Origin: Arthonia radiata
Taxonomy: Eukaryota; Ascomycota; Arthoniomycetes; Arthoniales; Arthoniaceae
Assembly (NCBI GenBank): GCA_002989075.1
Contig: PSQN01000012.1
Coordinates: 310,001-374,000 of the forward strand
DNA: 64,000 bases
Reading direction: 5' to 3'
Made by a program: the position numbers and the translations under genes. The notes under the pieces were generated by a model. That model searched no databases, was not told where the DNA came from, and saw only the letters and a list, made by a program, of their open reading frames with translations. Of the stretch, positions 13,142 to 23,870 are shown one piece after another; within the stretch, counting starts at the first letter, position 1, and each line of letters opens with the position of its first letter.

Positions 13142-14944
13142 TCACACCCCCTCTCTCCTTATCCAACCCCCTTTCACACCCACCTCCCCCGTCCCAGCCA
13201 CGTTCATCAGCCCCTCCACCACACCCGCATTTACAGGGCCGGTCTTTCCCTCGCCGTTCATCTGCATCCCGCTACTGCCATCATCGATACCTTCGGCACC
13301 GCCATCGTAGAAGTGCGAGAACACGCCGAATCCTTTCTCGTCGTCAACGAGCCAGCGCATGTCGTCTTCTCTTGTCGTCGGCTGAACTGCGATAGGTCCG
13401 TGGCCTGGTCGAGGGTATGTAGAGGGTGGGTCGTTCGTCGCGGCTGCGAGCGTGATGTCGGGGTAGGGGTCTTCGTCTTCTTTGCTCTGTTGCTGAGCGG
13501 CCTGCAGGTGATTGGTGGCAGAGATTAAAGGGTTGTGCGTAGGAGCTGTGTTCGTCGGTGGTGGAACAGGTGCAGGCGTACTCTCCTCAAGCGGCGTCAA
13601 AGCAGAGGACGTAGCAGTACCTTCAGTGCGATTTCTATCCGCACTTGCCTCCGAGGGTAGTCCCTCAATATTCCGCACCTCCGCAGCCTTACCGTCCCCT
13701 CTCGGCGGGAAAACAGGCGCATCAGGGTAACTCTTCAACGCCCTAAACATCAACGCCCTCAACATCTCCGCGCCCAACCCATCAAGATACTCCCTTCGCT
13801 CCTGCTCGCTCCACCCAATCCCACTCACCCTCGAATCCAGCGGACACTGCTCCTCCTCGCGCCTAGCCGCGCACTTCGAGCAGAACCACGCTTTATCCGC
13901 GACTTCTACCACGTCCCGCGTGATATGCGGGGCGTGACACCATTGATGCCAAGGGGTGTTGCAGCCATCGCAGAAGACGATGACGTTGCTTTCGGGGCTG
14001 TGGCCACGCAGGCACTTTGCGCAGAGAGCCAGTTGCGGGTCTTTGCGGGAGGCGGACTTGCGACCGCCGCGGCCGCGTGTGGATGTTGTGAAAGGGTTAG
14101 CATGGGTTTGAGATGCGGAGGTGGGTGTGCGGTTAGTGGTTGGTGATGCTTGTGTGACGACGGGCGTGTAGGACGACGGCTTCTGTACTGAACGCCCTGA
14201 CTTGGTGACTGTCGGCGCTTTGGGCGTCTCGGGGTCGTCGTCTTCGCCGGAAGATGAGCCTCCGCCGCCTTCGTCGTCGCTGTCTCGCTTTCGTTTTCTG
14301 CCACCTCTCCCTCTCGTGCCTCTGCTGCCCCGCGGTCGTCCGCCTCTGTTCTTTCCTCTCACGCTAGGGCTTCCGAGTGCGCCTTCTTCCGCCTTCACAG
14401 CCAAGTCTGCGCGCGTCGTCCCTCCATTGACGCCTAACCGCATGGTGTTCGGCGGTCTACCCCTCCCTCGCCCTCTTCCCCGCATTGACGCGTTCGTATA
14501 GTCCATACTAGCCCGCGGGCTATTCTCGTTTGGAGCTGCGGCCATCGACTCGAGAACCTGTCGGCGCGCGGCGAGATATTCGGGGGAGTCCGTCGCGATA
14601 TTGGGGGACATGCCGTGCCGTCTCAATATCTCCTGCGTAGAGGCGGAGAAGGAGGGCAGTTGCGGTGCCTCTTTTGCCTCTTTTGCCTCTTTTGCCTTTT
14701 CCACGTGATATAGCGCACCAGGTATAGTCATCGTCCGGATCTTGGTGGGGGCAGTGGTTGGCTGTACAGGTGGGATCGCAGTCGTCTCAGGATTTGGCTG
14801 CCAGTTCGGGTCTGCAGGGAAGGATACGTCGATGTCTTGTTCGGCGGGATAGGATCGATCCAGAGCTTGTTGTGCTGTCGCAATGGCGTCTTCGGTGGAA
14901 GTGGAAGTGTCTCGCGCATTTGCGCGAAAGGGCGGAAGGAACAT
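13142..14944 (-). CDS. PHD-finger protein with basic AT-hook-like tracts
   Basis: Single exon. Start chosen at 14944 (MFLPPFRANARD, 600 residues); an in-frame ATG at 14959 would add five residues. The order is: a disordered N-terminal third with a conserved-looking block LRRHGMSPNIATDSPEYLAA, GRGRGRGRPP and RGKNRGGRPRGSRG tracts like AT-hooks, an acidic patch, then a PHD finger (about residues 310-362) with the C4HC3 pattern CxxC...CxxC...H...CxxC starting CAKCLRGHSPES. The C-terminal half is disordered. PHD fingers read histone tails, so a nuclear chromatin-reader role is likely; the complex it belongs to cannot be told from sequence. Confidence 0.85.
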   Translation of the reverse strand: MFLPPFRANARDTSTSTEDAIATAQQALDRSYPAEQDIDVSFPADPNWQPNPETTAIPPVQPTTAPTKIRTMTIPGALYHVEKAKEAKEAKEAPQLPSFSASTQEILRRHGMSPNIATDSPEYLAARRQVLESMAAAPNENSPRASMDYTNASMRGRGRGRGRPPNTMRLGVNGGTTRADLAVKAEEGALGSPSVRGKNRGGRPRGSRGTRGRGGRKRKRDSDDEGGGGSSSGEDDDPETPKAPTVTKSGRSVQKPSSYTPVVTQASPTTNRTPTSASQTHANPFTTSTRGRGGRKSASRKDPQLALCAKCLRGHSPESNVIVFCDGCNTPWHQWCHAPHITRDVVEVADKAWFCSKCAARREEEQCPLDSRVSGIGWSEQERREYLDGLGAEMLRALMFRALKSYPDAPVFPPRGDGKAAEVRNIEGLPSEASADRNRTEGTATSSALTPLEESTPAPVPPPTNTAPTHNPLISATNHLQAAQQQSKEDEDPYPDITLAAATNDPPSTYPRPGHGPIAVQPTTREDDMRWLVDDEKGFGVFSHFYDGGAEGIDDGSSGMQMNGEGKTGPVNAGVVEGLMNVAGTGEVGVKGGWIRREGV

Positions 14945-14959
14945 TGTGCAGGCCGTCAA

Positions 14960-15361
14960 TGAGTGCAGTGTCGGAGAGGGTGGTGCATGCTAGATCTGAG
15001 CGATCACCTTATTGAGCTCGCAGACTCAAGTTGTCGTCTGGAGAAAAGCGCTGAGAGCTGCAGTGGCTGCCTAGATAAGACGAAAAGGCGCAGTTTCATC
15101 AGATCCAAAGCATTGGAGGTCGCTTTCGAGGTGAGCTATGCCGCTAAGCATTGAGCTTCAGATGTGTTAGGGTACAACCCTGGGCTGACCGGGTTTGTGT
15201 ACGAATGAGGTCGCCATCAGGACGTCTTCTTCTAAAAAACAAGATCAAGGTGTTTCTAAAACAAATAGAATGTCGGTAATGTTCATAACCGTCCCCTCAG
15301 ACTATAGAGGACCTATGTGTATCATAATGCTATCTTCATACATCATTAAATCCGTATATCG
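14960..15361. other. Short intergenic region
   Basis: About 400 bp between the start of the PHD gene and the 3' end of the MFS gene, both on the minus strand. Nothing recognisable. Confidence 0.45.
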
Positions 15362-17092
15362 TCAAGCAGGCCTCTCATGGCCTGCAGCTTCCAGAGCCTT
15401 TTCCGAATCCAAGTCCTTCTCAAAATCTGACGTTCTTGCATCTTCTGCTGGGATTGGGCTTACAGCCTTTTCCACGTCGTTGCTACCTTTGACCTTCTCT
15501 GCCTTCGCCAACCCCGACGGCGTTTCTACGGTCATCCCATCCCCTGAGTTCATATTACGCTTCTTGATGCTCCATCCTCCACCCCATCCAAACCATCCAG
15601 TCTCGTACGGCCCGCGTACAGTGTTGAGGATGAAAGCGGTCGCTAACAGAGCCACGCTCAAACTTCCGCTCGCAACCCAGCCGTGTTGCGCATACAGCTG
15701 GTTGCCCGCACTCGTGCCTGTTATTTGACCCAAGAATGTCATCACCATGAAGACCGTATTCACCCGATTTCTGCCTTTGGGCTCCACCGCATATATGGAG
15801 CTGCGATTCGCGATCTGCGTGATTTGCATGCCGGCGTCCAGACCAAGTGCTTGGATGATCGGTCCAGCAACGGTGAAGGTTCCTGTATATGTCCCGATAC
15901 ATACCCCGATGAGATCGACAACAAGACCAATATAGACAGACATGGCGGGGACAAACCGATCTATGAACATTTTCGCGTAGAGCGGGCTGAGGACAATTGC
16001 GGCGATACCGAGAAGGGCGAAGAGACCAATGACAAGCGTACTATACATGTAAGGTGGGCCAGCTAGGAGGAAGGTAAGCGTGGTCCAGAATGAAGTGAAG
16101 CAGGCCGATGCCGTGAAAGAGATGAGGCCCGCTTGCATAAGAATAGCGTGTTTCCGACACATGAGGATGATACTCCAGAGGGCCTTGAAATAGTTCATGC
16201 CATCGTTGGTACGTGGATAGTCAGGCATGAAAGCCCACAGCAGGAGGAAGATGGCATACTGAAGACCAAGAGCTAGCCAGTAGATGTTGCGCCAGGCGGT
16301 GTATTGAGTGACGATGCCGGAGAGGATGCGTGCGATTAGAATGCCGAGGAGGTTGCCGGCAGTGACGATGGAGAGGGCCATACCTCGGCGGTGCGGAGGT
16401 GCCAGATCCCCGACGAGTGGAAGCATGATCTGGGGGGTGACGGTGGTGATGGCGCACAGGAAGGATAGCATACGGAAGGCCGTGAAGTTGTTCGTAATGC
16501 ATAGTCCGATCCTACGCGTGCGGTGAGCTCACGATATGACCACGTTTGTATCAAGCGGCCCTTACCACAGAGTAGCAGAGAACAAGATGAGGCTCAGCAC
16601 AAATGGGCGACGTTTGATCAAGTCGCCTAACGGACAGAGGAAGAATAGCCCAATGGCATAGCCGACTTGCATTAGGGTGGGGACTTGAGAGACTTCATAG
16701 TTGGACGTATGAAAGTCACGAGCGAGGATGTCGAGGATGGGATGATTGTAGTACAGATTGGCGACTGTGAAAGCCCCAGCAAAGGCGAACAGGACGTTCC
16801 TAAATTACGCCAATAATGAGCACACAATCTGGCCGTTGGCGAGAAGGACGATAGTCTGTAGAGAACAAGCAGTGAGCCAAGAAGGTACGTACATCCACAT
16901 TGAGAAGCGTGGCGGGTGTCCATCTTTCCAGCGACACCATGGTGGCATCCAGGTCAAGATGTTGATAGCTCGGCGCCATCTCGAGAGCTCCGGTGGTGGC
17001 TTGTGATCCTCATTGGAAGCTGACGTAGAAGCCGGGGAATCTCGGCCATCTTCCAACGGCGGGCCTTTGCCGCCCGTTGCGTGTTCTGTCAT
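15362..17092 (-). CDS. Major facilitator superfamily transporter
   Basis: Three exons: 17092-16893, 16799-16566 and 16511-15362. Introns are 93 nt (GTACGT...TTAG) and 54 nt (GTAAGG...GTAG), both joined in frame, giving 527 residues. After a cytosolic N-terminus (MTEHATGGKG...) the first helix reads NVLFAFAGAFTVANLYYNHP. About twelve hydrophobic segments follow, with the MFS loop 2-3 signature GDLIKRRP and the second-domain LIARILSGIV and KGRNRVNTVFM regions. It resembles the group of fungal transporters related to bacterial YgaY-type drug/sugar-efflux carriers; the substrate is unknown. The C-terminal tail is charged and cytosolic. It shares a 1-kb divergent promoter with the membrane-protein gene at 18105. 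Confidence 0.88.
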
Positions 17093-17343
17093 AACACAGC
17101 AGTGACCATCATGGTGTCGCGGAGTATTGAGGCGGGGAGGAGAAGCGTCGAGGAGAGAGATTCGAAGTGCAGAGTGTGGGAGCAAAAGAAGCAGAGTAGA
17201 TGCGCGCGGACGATCTGCGAATGATTGTCATGGCGCCATGGAACGCTCCAAGACGCCGGCGACGATAGTGCAAGGTCCGACCCCGCTAGTCTCTTCTCGT
17301 CCAGGGTCTTTTCTGGCGTCCGTCTTGGCAGATTAGAAACACA

Positions 17344-17365
17344 TCACGTGCCGTAGTATCACGTG
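17344..17365. promoter_or_regulatory. Paired TCACGTG motifs
   Basis: TCACGTG occurs twice in direct repeat (17344-17350 and 17359-17365), each with a perfect CACGTG palindrome. They lie in the 1-kb divergent promoter between the MFS transporter and the membrane-protein gene. In yeasts TCACGTG is the Cbf1 site; other bHLH factors bind CACGTG too. Function here is inferred. Confidence 0.5.
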
Positions 17366-18104
17366 TGGGAGCCGTAGGGCTGTCGAACCGTGCTGAGACT
17401 TGCTGATGCTGCAAGCGACGGGATGTGCGGACACATGGACGGCTCGTCCTTAACACCCACGTTTCAAGATCTAAACTCTGATACTCATCTGCCCTGATCA
17501 GCAGCACTCACCTTCCGAGACGTCGGCCACGCTCATGCGCATGCATATGCACGAAAATCCCAAACACACCTTCACCGAGCTGGATATTGCCTTATACTGG
17601 CGCTGCTCTCGTAGCCTTGAAACACCTCCAGCACAGCATTTCAGCCTGTCAGGCATGGTTCCAGGCACACGCAGGCAAAGCTCCGTCTGTAAGCCAAGCG
17701 AGTCAAAGCACCCTCCCGCCGCACCCACTCTTGAATAAGCAGTCAAGACCGTAGCCGGATGCAGCCTACCTCTTTCCCAAACCACTCCACCCACAAGCCT
17801 CATCCAGTGCGTCCGTCGTCCATCTCCGCCCCTATGCACTGCCGGGGCCAATCGCGCGCAGTGGCTCCCAGCCTTCCCGCGTGGATCCCGCGCGCTCTGG
17901 TCGCCCTAGTCGCAAATCTGTCCTTTCTCACTCGCCTCCGGCATGTGATTTTCACGATCCGTAACAGCAAAGGCTCACTCGTGCCAGCCTGGCCGTCCTC
18001 TTGAAAAGATGCCGTCGCCCGCCGTGGGTGATCCTTTCTGCTCTCCTTGTTTCACACGCTCTCATCTCTGCTGCTCACTCTGACACACTTCCACGTGCGC
18101 GCGT

Positions 18105-18930
18105 ATGAGGCCCCCCGCCATGTCGTCGTTCGAGGAGTTGAGCAGCATGTCGCGCAAGCCTCCCACCAGAATGCAATGGGGCGTCATCACTGAGCGCATC
18201 GTGCTCGTCACGACCTGTCTCTGTTTGATCGTGGGCGTCATCAACGCCGTCTTCCAGTCGAACGCCTACAATAGTAAAGTCGGCTGGGAGCAGAGCAGCT
18301 TCGTTGTGTATGTTTCATACGGGGCCACGGGTTGATGAAAGAAGACTTGTGGAACATTCGATAGGATATTAACGCTGACACTACTGCCTCGTTAGCTGGA
18401 TCGTCTTCTACAACTTCACCATACCCATCGCAACCCTCATCTTCCAGAGCATCCTCGTCACGCTACACTGGAGTACTCGAGTGATCGCTGCAGTCGAGCT
18501 CGCCTCTGCCATAGCTGTGTCGGGATTCCTCGCACTTGGATGGCTCGGGCAGGTCATTCTGTGGACGATATGCACCGTCTCCATCTTCAACGGTGACACC
18601 ATGGGCGTATGCCTTCAGCCCAAGCTGCTGTCGGCCCACGATGACAACCGTCGGAACACGTTACTCTACCTATTCATGCCACAGCCTTTCATGATGACCT
18701 TCGGCGTCGTGATCATCGTTGAGTAAGTCACGCATGGGCTTTCATCGTCTTACTCGAGACTAATGCCAAGTAGATTGGTCTATTATATTGTTTGCGGTGC
18801 TGGCGCTATTACACAGGAGCGACGAAGGCAGTCGCGGAGAAGAGAAAGAGTATCGAAGATAACATGGGTCCCTGGCCACGAGAAGAACCCTTCCGCAAGT
18901 CGTTGGAGCGCATATTCTTCAGTCTTTTGA
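18105..18930 (+). CDS. Four-helix membrane protein of unknown function
   Basis: Three exons: 18105-18307, 18396-18722 and 18774-18930. Introns are 88 nt (GTATGT, branch GCTGAC) and 51 nt (GTAAGT), giving 228 residues; a second in-frame start at 18120 (MSSFEELSSM) would give 223. Four hydrophobic segments are seen: ERIVLVTTCLCLIVGVINAV, SFVVWIVFYNFTIPIATLIF, VELASAIAVSGFLALGWLGQ and MMTFGVVIIVELVYYIV. A basic tail RRRQSRRRERVSK follows the last helix. The four-helix layout is MARVEL-like in topology only; I do not recognise the family. All three joins keep frame, which supports a real gene. Confidence 0.75.
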
Positions 18931-19406
18931 GCATACTGGACACGGCAGCTGAATAATGAAACAAAGAGATATGATAGTCATACGACCGGCACTCTCACAC
19001 ACAATCCTCGCCTAGACGTTGCGTATACTGCGGTTTGTGACACGAGGCTTCCTTCAAGCTGCCTCATTTCGTAAGACTGCTGGAGCGTCATATTCGTTCA
19101 TCAACGCGCAGTTCCAGTATTGTGAAAGGCGGATACATGTACGCGAGATCGCTCGTGTGCCGACCCTTGAAGTGTTATTCAGGGTAGCCACGCGACGTGC
19201 AAGCCTGCCCAGTCCGGGGCTTGATGGGTCGAGAGCTGGGAGAGCAGATATCGGCGAGGTTGAGGCAGATGAAATGAAAGAATCTGATAAAGAGCGCTAA
19301 GGTCCACGCTAGCCGAGTTATATCTAGCCGCGCACTAGCACCCTGGCTGTCTCTTTCCATCTCGACAGAACGTTTCCCCATCGAGCACTCGCACCATCGA
19401 AGTAGG
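18931..19406. other. Intergenic region
   Basis: About 475 bp between two plus-strand genes. Nothing recognisable. Confidence 0.4.
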
Positions 19407-19751
19407 ATGGCAGACGGAGACCTTGAAGCGGCGCGCGCCCGCCTTCTTGAGTCGCTCGAAGGTCCCTCCGCTGATATCGCACCGCCCACAGCCGGAGCTA
19501 GTGCCACTGACGAGAGCGAAAGCCACAAGGACCTCAAACGCAAGCGTGAAGACGCAAAAGACACCACAATACCCATCCACACCGTTATTGAAGCCGATGA
19601 TAGCGCACAGCGGACGGGACAACCAATGACGCCACAGCAACTTTCAGATCTGGAGAGGCAGTTTGCCGGTGGACGCAAGAACGAGAATGGGGACATGGTG
19701 TACTTCAAGCGGAGCTTTATCGAGGATCCATGGGCGCATTTCCATGATTGA
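19407..19751 (+). CDS. Small conserved-looking protein, unknown function
   Basis: Single-exon 114-residue protein. The N-terminus MADGDLEAARARLLESL is helical and the middle is disordered with a basic KRKRED patch. A helical PMTPQQLSDLERQF segment precedes a compact tail, DMVYFKRSFIEDPW. The tail has the look of a short conserved motif in fungal nuclear proteins, but I cannot name the family. It is the last ordinary gene before the accessory island. Confidence 0.6.
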   Translation: MADGDLEAARARLLESLEGPSADIAPPTAGASATDESESHKDLKRKREDAKDTTIPIHTVIEADDSAQRTGQPMTPQQLSDLERQFAGGRKNENGDMVYFKRSFIEDPWAHFHD

Positions 19752-19903
19752 CGAACAAAGACACTTCAAGAGCTGATGATGAGGCCAGTGCGATCTCTAA
19801 GAAGAGTGCGTGACCCTCAAAATAGGTCAGACAGTATGGGGGAAGATACTGGGCATCCATGCCAGACATTCGTACGGAGTAAACCAGGAGCACGCTTCAG
19901 CTA

Positions 19904-20667
19904 TCATCCGATACTAAGCCCTCCGCCACCATCACCAGTGTTGACACTACTACTACTGTTCGAGTAGCTCTTTTGAGCTTTGTACATCAGCATGATCACA
20001 ATACCCGCCACCTGTAGTATTTATCAGCACGTCTCACAAACCAATACGTTACAGCTAGGCCAAATACTACTTACCAGCGCCTGGTCATAACCTGGCTGGA
20101 CCTTTACAGTCCAGTGTTTATACACCCAATGCGACGACTCCAGCGTTGCAACCACCTGACCGTTGCACTTGATGACCTGGTGCGTTCCTTTCCAACCTTC
20201 CCAGTGGATCTCCCAAGTCACCTGCTGCTCTTTGGAGCCCGCCTTACTCTCAAAGCTGACCTCGTACAGCTCTTCCTCTTGCACGTTGAAGTGCCAGTGC
20301 ACGTCCGTAAACTGGCCGTCTTTCGAGAGAAATATCCAAGGTCGTTGCCTAAATGGATGGCAAGGGTTGGGCCAATGCCATATACGCTTCACGTTGAAGA
20401 GTTCCTGCCCGCTATTCTCATGCAGAGCTTTAATGCTAGTACGTCAGCGATGCGCCGATCAGAAAGGGATCACACAGCCGACTTGCTGTAGGTGCGCGAC
20501 TTCTTAAGGTGTTTGCACTCAAGAAGTGGCTCTTTGCTCTTCTCGGTTTTCACTTTATAGAATTTGGGATGACCGCCGGCCAGCGCTAGGTCGTGAAAGT
20601 GAGCCTCGATCACGACTTCTTTATCTTCGATGAAGTGGTCGAACAGTCCGATCGGTGTGTGGGCCAT
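19904..20667 (-). CDS. LURP-one-related (Tubby-like) paralogue 1
   Basis: Three exons: 20667-20487, 20427-20075 and 20011-19904, giving 213 residues. The protein has the LOR/Tubby-C-terminal-like pattern: antiparallel strands, then HWTVKVQPGYDQAL running into a hydrophobic helix VAGIVIMLMYK. This matches the hallmark C-terminus of plant LURP-one and scramblase-like proteins. A Ser/Gly-rich tail follows. Intron 1 is best read as a GC-AG intron (donor GCAAGT, 59 nt), because that keeps the phase-1 join seen in all six sisters. A GT donor two bases downstream with an alternative acceptor is possible. Intron 2 (63 nt, GTAAGT) is phase 0 inside the conserved DQAL motif. TACGTGTCCT lies 151 bp upstream. 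Confidence 0.72.
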
Positions 20668-20817
20668 GACGACTACTATGCAGGCACACCAGGTGCTGCG
20701 CAATGGGGAATTTGAAAGCTTGTGTTTGTGGCAATTGTGTCACAGCTGCTCAAGTCACTAGTAAGCAAGTCACGCAGCACGCATCGAGCAAAAGCATCCA
20801 TTGAGCAAACCATGTCT

Positions 20818-20827
20818 TACGTGTCCT
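20818..20827. promoter_or_regulatory. TACGTGTC element upstream of LOR 1
   Basis: TACGTGTCCT (AGGACACGTA on the coding strand), 151 bp before the LOR 1 start codon. The same ten bases recur upstream of LOR 4 and LOR 5, with near-identical versions upstream of LOR 6 and LOR 7. A CGCAGCACGCA string at 20773-20783 is also found near the LOR 4 element. Confidence 0.5.
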
Positions 20828-20892
20828 GAAAGGCGCGCAGCGTCAGCATCTTACTTCAGGTGCAGGCTCATAGTATCACCAAACAAGCTGCC

Positions 20893-21099
20893 CTATGCTG
20901 TTGCGATGACTATTCCGGTTAGCGCGATGGAAGCGGAAAGCTGACCCACAACATGCCACACAGCCCCCATGAAACGCAGCGTATCCATGGTATATACTGT
21001 CGCATTTGGAAGCGGCCAGCCATAACACTCGTGCAGACGAGGCTTCAGCGCGTACCTTGATGCATTGGAGCCCAAAACGAGCTGACACACCGTATACAA
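20893..21099 (-). other. Short open frame with one hydrophobic segment
   Basis: A 68-codon frame between LOR 1 and LOR 2, ending with the hydrophobic stretch QLSASIALTGIVIATA. It could be a remnant of a membrane-protein gene or chance. No family recognised. Confidence 0.25.
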
Positions 21100-21206
21100 G
21101 AGGTCAGAGTGGCCTTCAACCCATCAGCCTCCGCATACATCCCATGCTTCATACGGCTTGGATCTTCGCAACAGAAGATGGTTGATCCGATTTCAGGCCG
21201 AGCCAT

Positions 21207-21944
21207 CTATATTTTCTCAGAACCAGTCTTATCGCTATTGGAAGGCCAGGTTTGTGCCGTCTTCCACATCAGCATTACAACAATTCCTGCAACCTCCGAT
21301 GACAGTCAGCAAATACAGAAATCCGTGGAGTCCGGTCTCAAGGTTCACCAGCGCCTGATCTACGCAAGGCTCAATTTTGACCTCCCAACGTTCACGTGCC
21401 CAGTCCGTCGATGTGATCGTCGCGAGTAACCGATCGTCCCATTTGATCAATTGCTGGGTCCCTATCAAGCCCTCCCAGTGTACGCTCCATGTCACATCCT
21501 GGTCTTCGCTCGCTCGGACACGACTGCGAAATTTGAGTTCATACACCTGCTTCTGTCGCAGCTGCAGATCCCAAGATGACTTTGTGATGAGGTTCCCCTC
21601 AGGATTCTTGGTCTCGAAGGGTAGTTGTGAGGAGTCTGCGGGGTTTGCATTGAGATGCAACGAGAACAGCGGGCCACCGCTGTTCTCACGGAAGTCTTGC
21701 AGGTCATAAGTATTTTGCCCTTGCTATTGGTCAAGCATCATTAAGGAGTTACGGACTCACCGTACGTGCACGAGTCCTGACGTGGTGTGCTCTTAATCAA
21801 TAGCAACGTCCCCATCGAGCGCGCTGTGGTTTTCTTCACAAGAGGTGGGTCGTTGGGTATGGTCGGCTCGGGTAGAAAAACCTGCAGAGTGACTTCTTCG
21901 TTCCTCGTCAGGTCCTCGAAGAGGCCGACTTTGAGGGTGCTCAT
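21207..21944 (-). CDS. LURP-one-related (Tubby-like) paralogue 2
   Basis: Exons 21944-21761, 21719-21349 and 21293-21207, giving 213 residues, the same length as LOR 1. Intron 1 is 41 nt (GTGAGT...GCAAG, phase 1), short even for a fungus. Intron 2 is 55 nt (GTGAAC, phase 0). The start MSTLKVGLFEDLTRNEEVTL aligns with the other members (GLF/Y-E-x-F/L). The barrel part contains QDVTWSVHWEGLIGTQQLIK, which is close to LOR 1's QQVTWEIHWEGWKGTHQVIK, so LOR 1 and LOR 2 look like the most recent duplicate pair. It ends DQAL-VAGIVVMLMWKTAQ plus a short polar tail. The TACGTGTC element is not found upstream, only a weak AGTACGTATTG near 22045. Confidence 0.75.
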
Positions 21945-22545
21945 CGTGCCGATAATTCGATCTGTGCCCTACACGGCCCTCGAACTTGGTGCCACACTAC
22001 GTCTCATACTTATTTCGAGTACACGATAGTCGCGGTATGAGAAGTACGTATTGCGTGGGAACGTGACGAGGCTGACTTGAAGGAGAAAGCTGGGCTAATT
22101 TAGGATGGAAGCTCGTCATCTTGCACCACCTCAAGATTGGCCCCACCACGGGGGGGTTTGAGTCCCTCTATCGCCGCTTTTGATGGAGGATTGCAGCGCT
22201 AAAAGAGCGGCCTTGGGGCGCATTGGCCCCAGAAGCCCCGCCAAAGGCTCAGCAATCTTCCCGTCACTCACCTGGACTCCTGCTCAGCCATCGTCTCGCC
22301 CAGCAACACTCTACCAATCGCCCCACCGTCGTCTTATTTCTGACAGGCAAAAATACACTGAGAGGTGTTGTTCTTCCTTACTTGTCGTCAGGCATGTCAC
22401 TAGACATTGAAAAGCTGATGTCCAATCGCGATGAAGCCATGCACAACACGAGCCAAACGCAAGCCAAACACTTCTCTGGAGCACTCGCCAGAATACATCC
22501 TCACTTGCATAGCCGTGAAGGTCGCAGCTACTCCCTAAAGCCATC
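21945..22545. other. Intergenic spacer in LOR array
   Basis: About 600 bp between LOR 2 and LOR 3. Nothing recognisable apart from likely promoter and 3' sequence. Confidence 0.4.
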
Positions 22546-23260
22546 TCAGCCACCGCCTCCATTCGGAGCACCACCAGGACCGCGCCGCCCACCGCGCTTG
22601 CGTACCCTCACCATATCCCACATGATCATCACTGCGATCGCCGCAATCTAAGATCATGTTAGTACCGACACAACTGTTTCAGACAACACTCAAAACGCAC
22701 GAAGTACTGGTTGTATCCCTTTGCAATATGCACATCCCAATGCGGCAGGTTCGCATTGGAGATATCTGCCACGTGTTCACCCTTACTTGTGTCCATCTTA
22801 ATCAAGCCACGGTTTTCTTTCTCCCAAGTATAGAACGCAACGTTGAGCCTGAGCAGCGCACCATCAGCGGTGTTGGGGAAGTCAATAGAGGGTTCCTGGG
22901 AGTGCTTGTATTTGTCGTCGAGCTGCGTAATGGTCTTGCCTTTCGAGTCTTCGAAGCGCTTCTGTTTGGAGAACCATGATTCCTTGAGCGAGAAGAGGTC
23001 CTGGCCGTTTTTGCGGAAGTCTGCAATCTGTAAGGGACGTTGTCATGTTGACGGTGACAGGTTGGCTTACACAGCCTGTGCTCGAAGGGACGCCAAGAAT
23101 GCTTGCACTCGAGGAACGTCTCTTCATTCAATCGCATTGGAAGTTCTTTGAGGATTCTCGGATGCCCTCCCCAAAACCCGAAGCTCTGCTTGGGTATTAC
23201 CAGGCGCGCCTCCTTGTCCTCTACGAAAATCGCCGACTGTCTGTCTTTGCTGTTGCTCAT
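22546..23260 (-). CDS. LURP-one-related (Tubby-like) paralogue 3
   Basis: Exons 23260-23071, 23020-22701 and 22647-22546, giving 203 residues. Introns are 50 nt (GTAAGC, phase 1) and 53 nt (GTGCGT, branch ACTAAC, phase 0). The middle exon has no ATG in frame and is only seen by splicing. It reads FRKNGQDLFSLKESWFSKQK, then HVADISNANLPHWDVHIAKG. The usual PG-x-DQAL becomes KGYNQYF, followed by the helix IAAIAVMIMWDMVRVRK and a Gly-rich tail. The N-terminal GLF motif is replaced by a shorter MSNSKDRQSAIFVEDKEA start, so the first strand may differ. It is the most divergent intact-looking member of this half of the array. Confidence 0.7.
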
Positions 23261-23870
23261 GTTGTGTTTTTCTATCTTATCGATTGTCTCTGATCCAGGG
23301 AGCATACAGTGCAAGTCAAGGCGTTTTAAAACATTCGAAAGGGTTTGAACGCCCTCAGAGCGATTGACGTGGCCTGCACTGCGTCGCCCTTCAGACCTCG
23401 TAAGTTGAAGGACTTCCACATCCGGTGCGATCAATCTGTAGTTAGGGGCCAATAGGTCGCTCAGCTTGAGTTTCAGAATGCTTACAACTTGTATTTAGGA
23501 TACGAGCACACGTCAGATGGCGCGGCGTATACTGTCTGTGGACAGATTCTCAGCAGCATACTTGGCAGCGAGTCAAGTGGTCACTCAATGACTCTGGGAA
23601 GTATCATGATAAGACTCAAATAAGAAGGTGTCTTATGGGCTCGACCACATCCGCTGAAGGGGACCCAGCACAACGTCTGAGTGTGGCTTTGCTTGTGTGG
23701 ATCTCCGGCTTCTGTAGACGCTTGCCTGACCAAGCTGAGCGTTTGACCGGGTCAAGATCGCGCGTTCCTCGCGAGCGACAAACACGTACCTATCTTACAG
23801 GCGCCAAAACTTAGCACCACAACAACAAATCTACCGTTCATGAATACGTCACCATCCTTACCAGACCAGC
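23261..23870. other. Intergenic spacer in LOR array
   Basis: About 610 bp between LOR 3 and LOR 4. An inverted variant of the shared element (CACACGTCAG, near 23497) is the only recognisable feature. Confidence 0.35.

Noticed and set aside
13039-13395. Pro/His/Ser-rich plus-strand frames
   Set aside because: Antisense to the PHD gene tail and its CA-rich 3' region.
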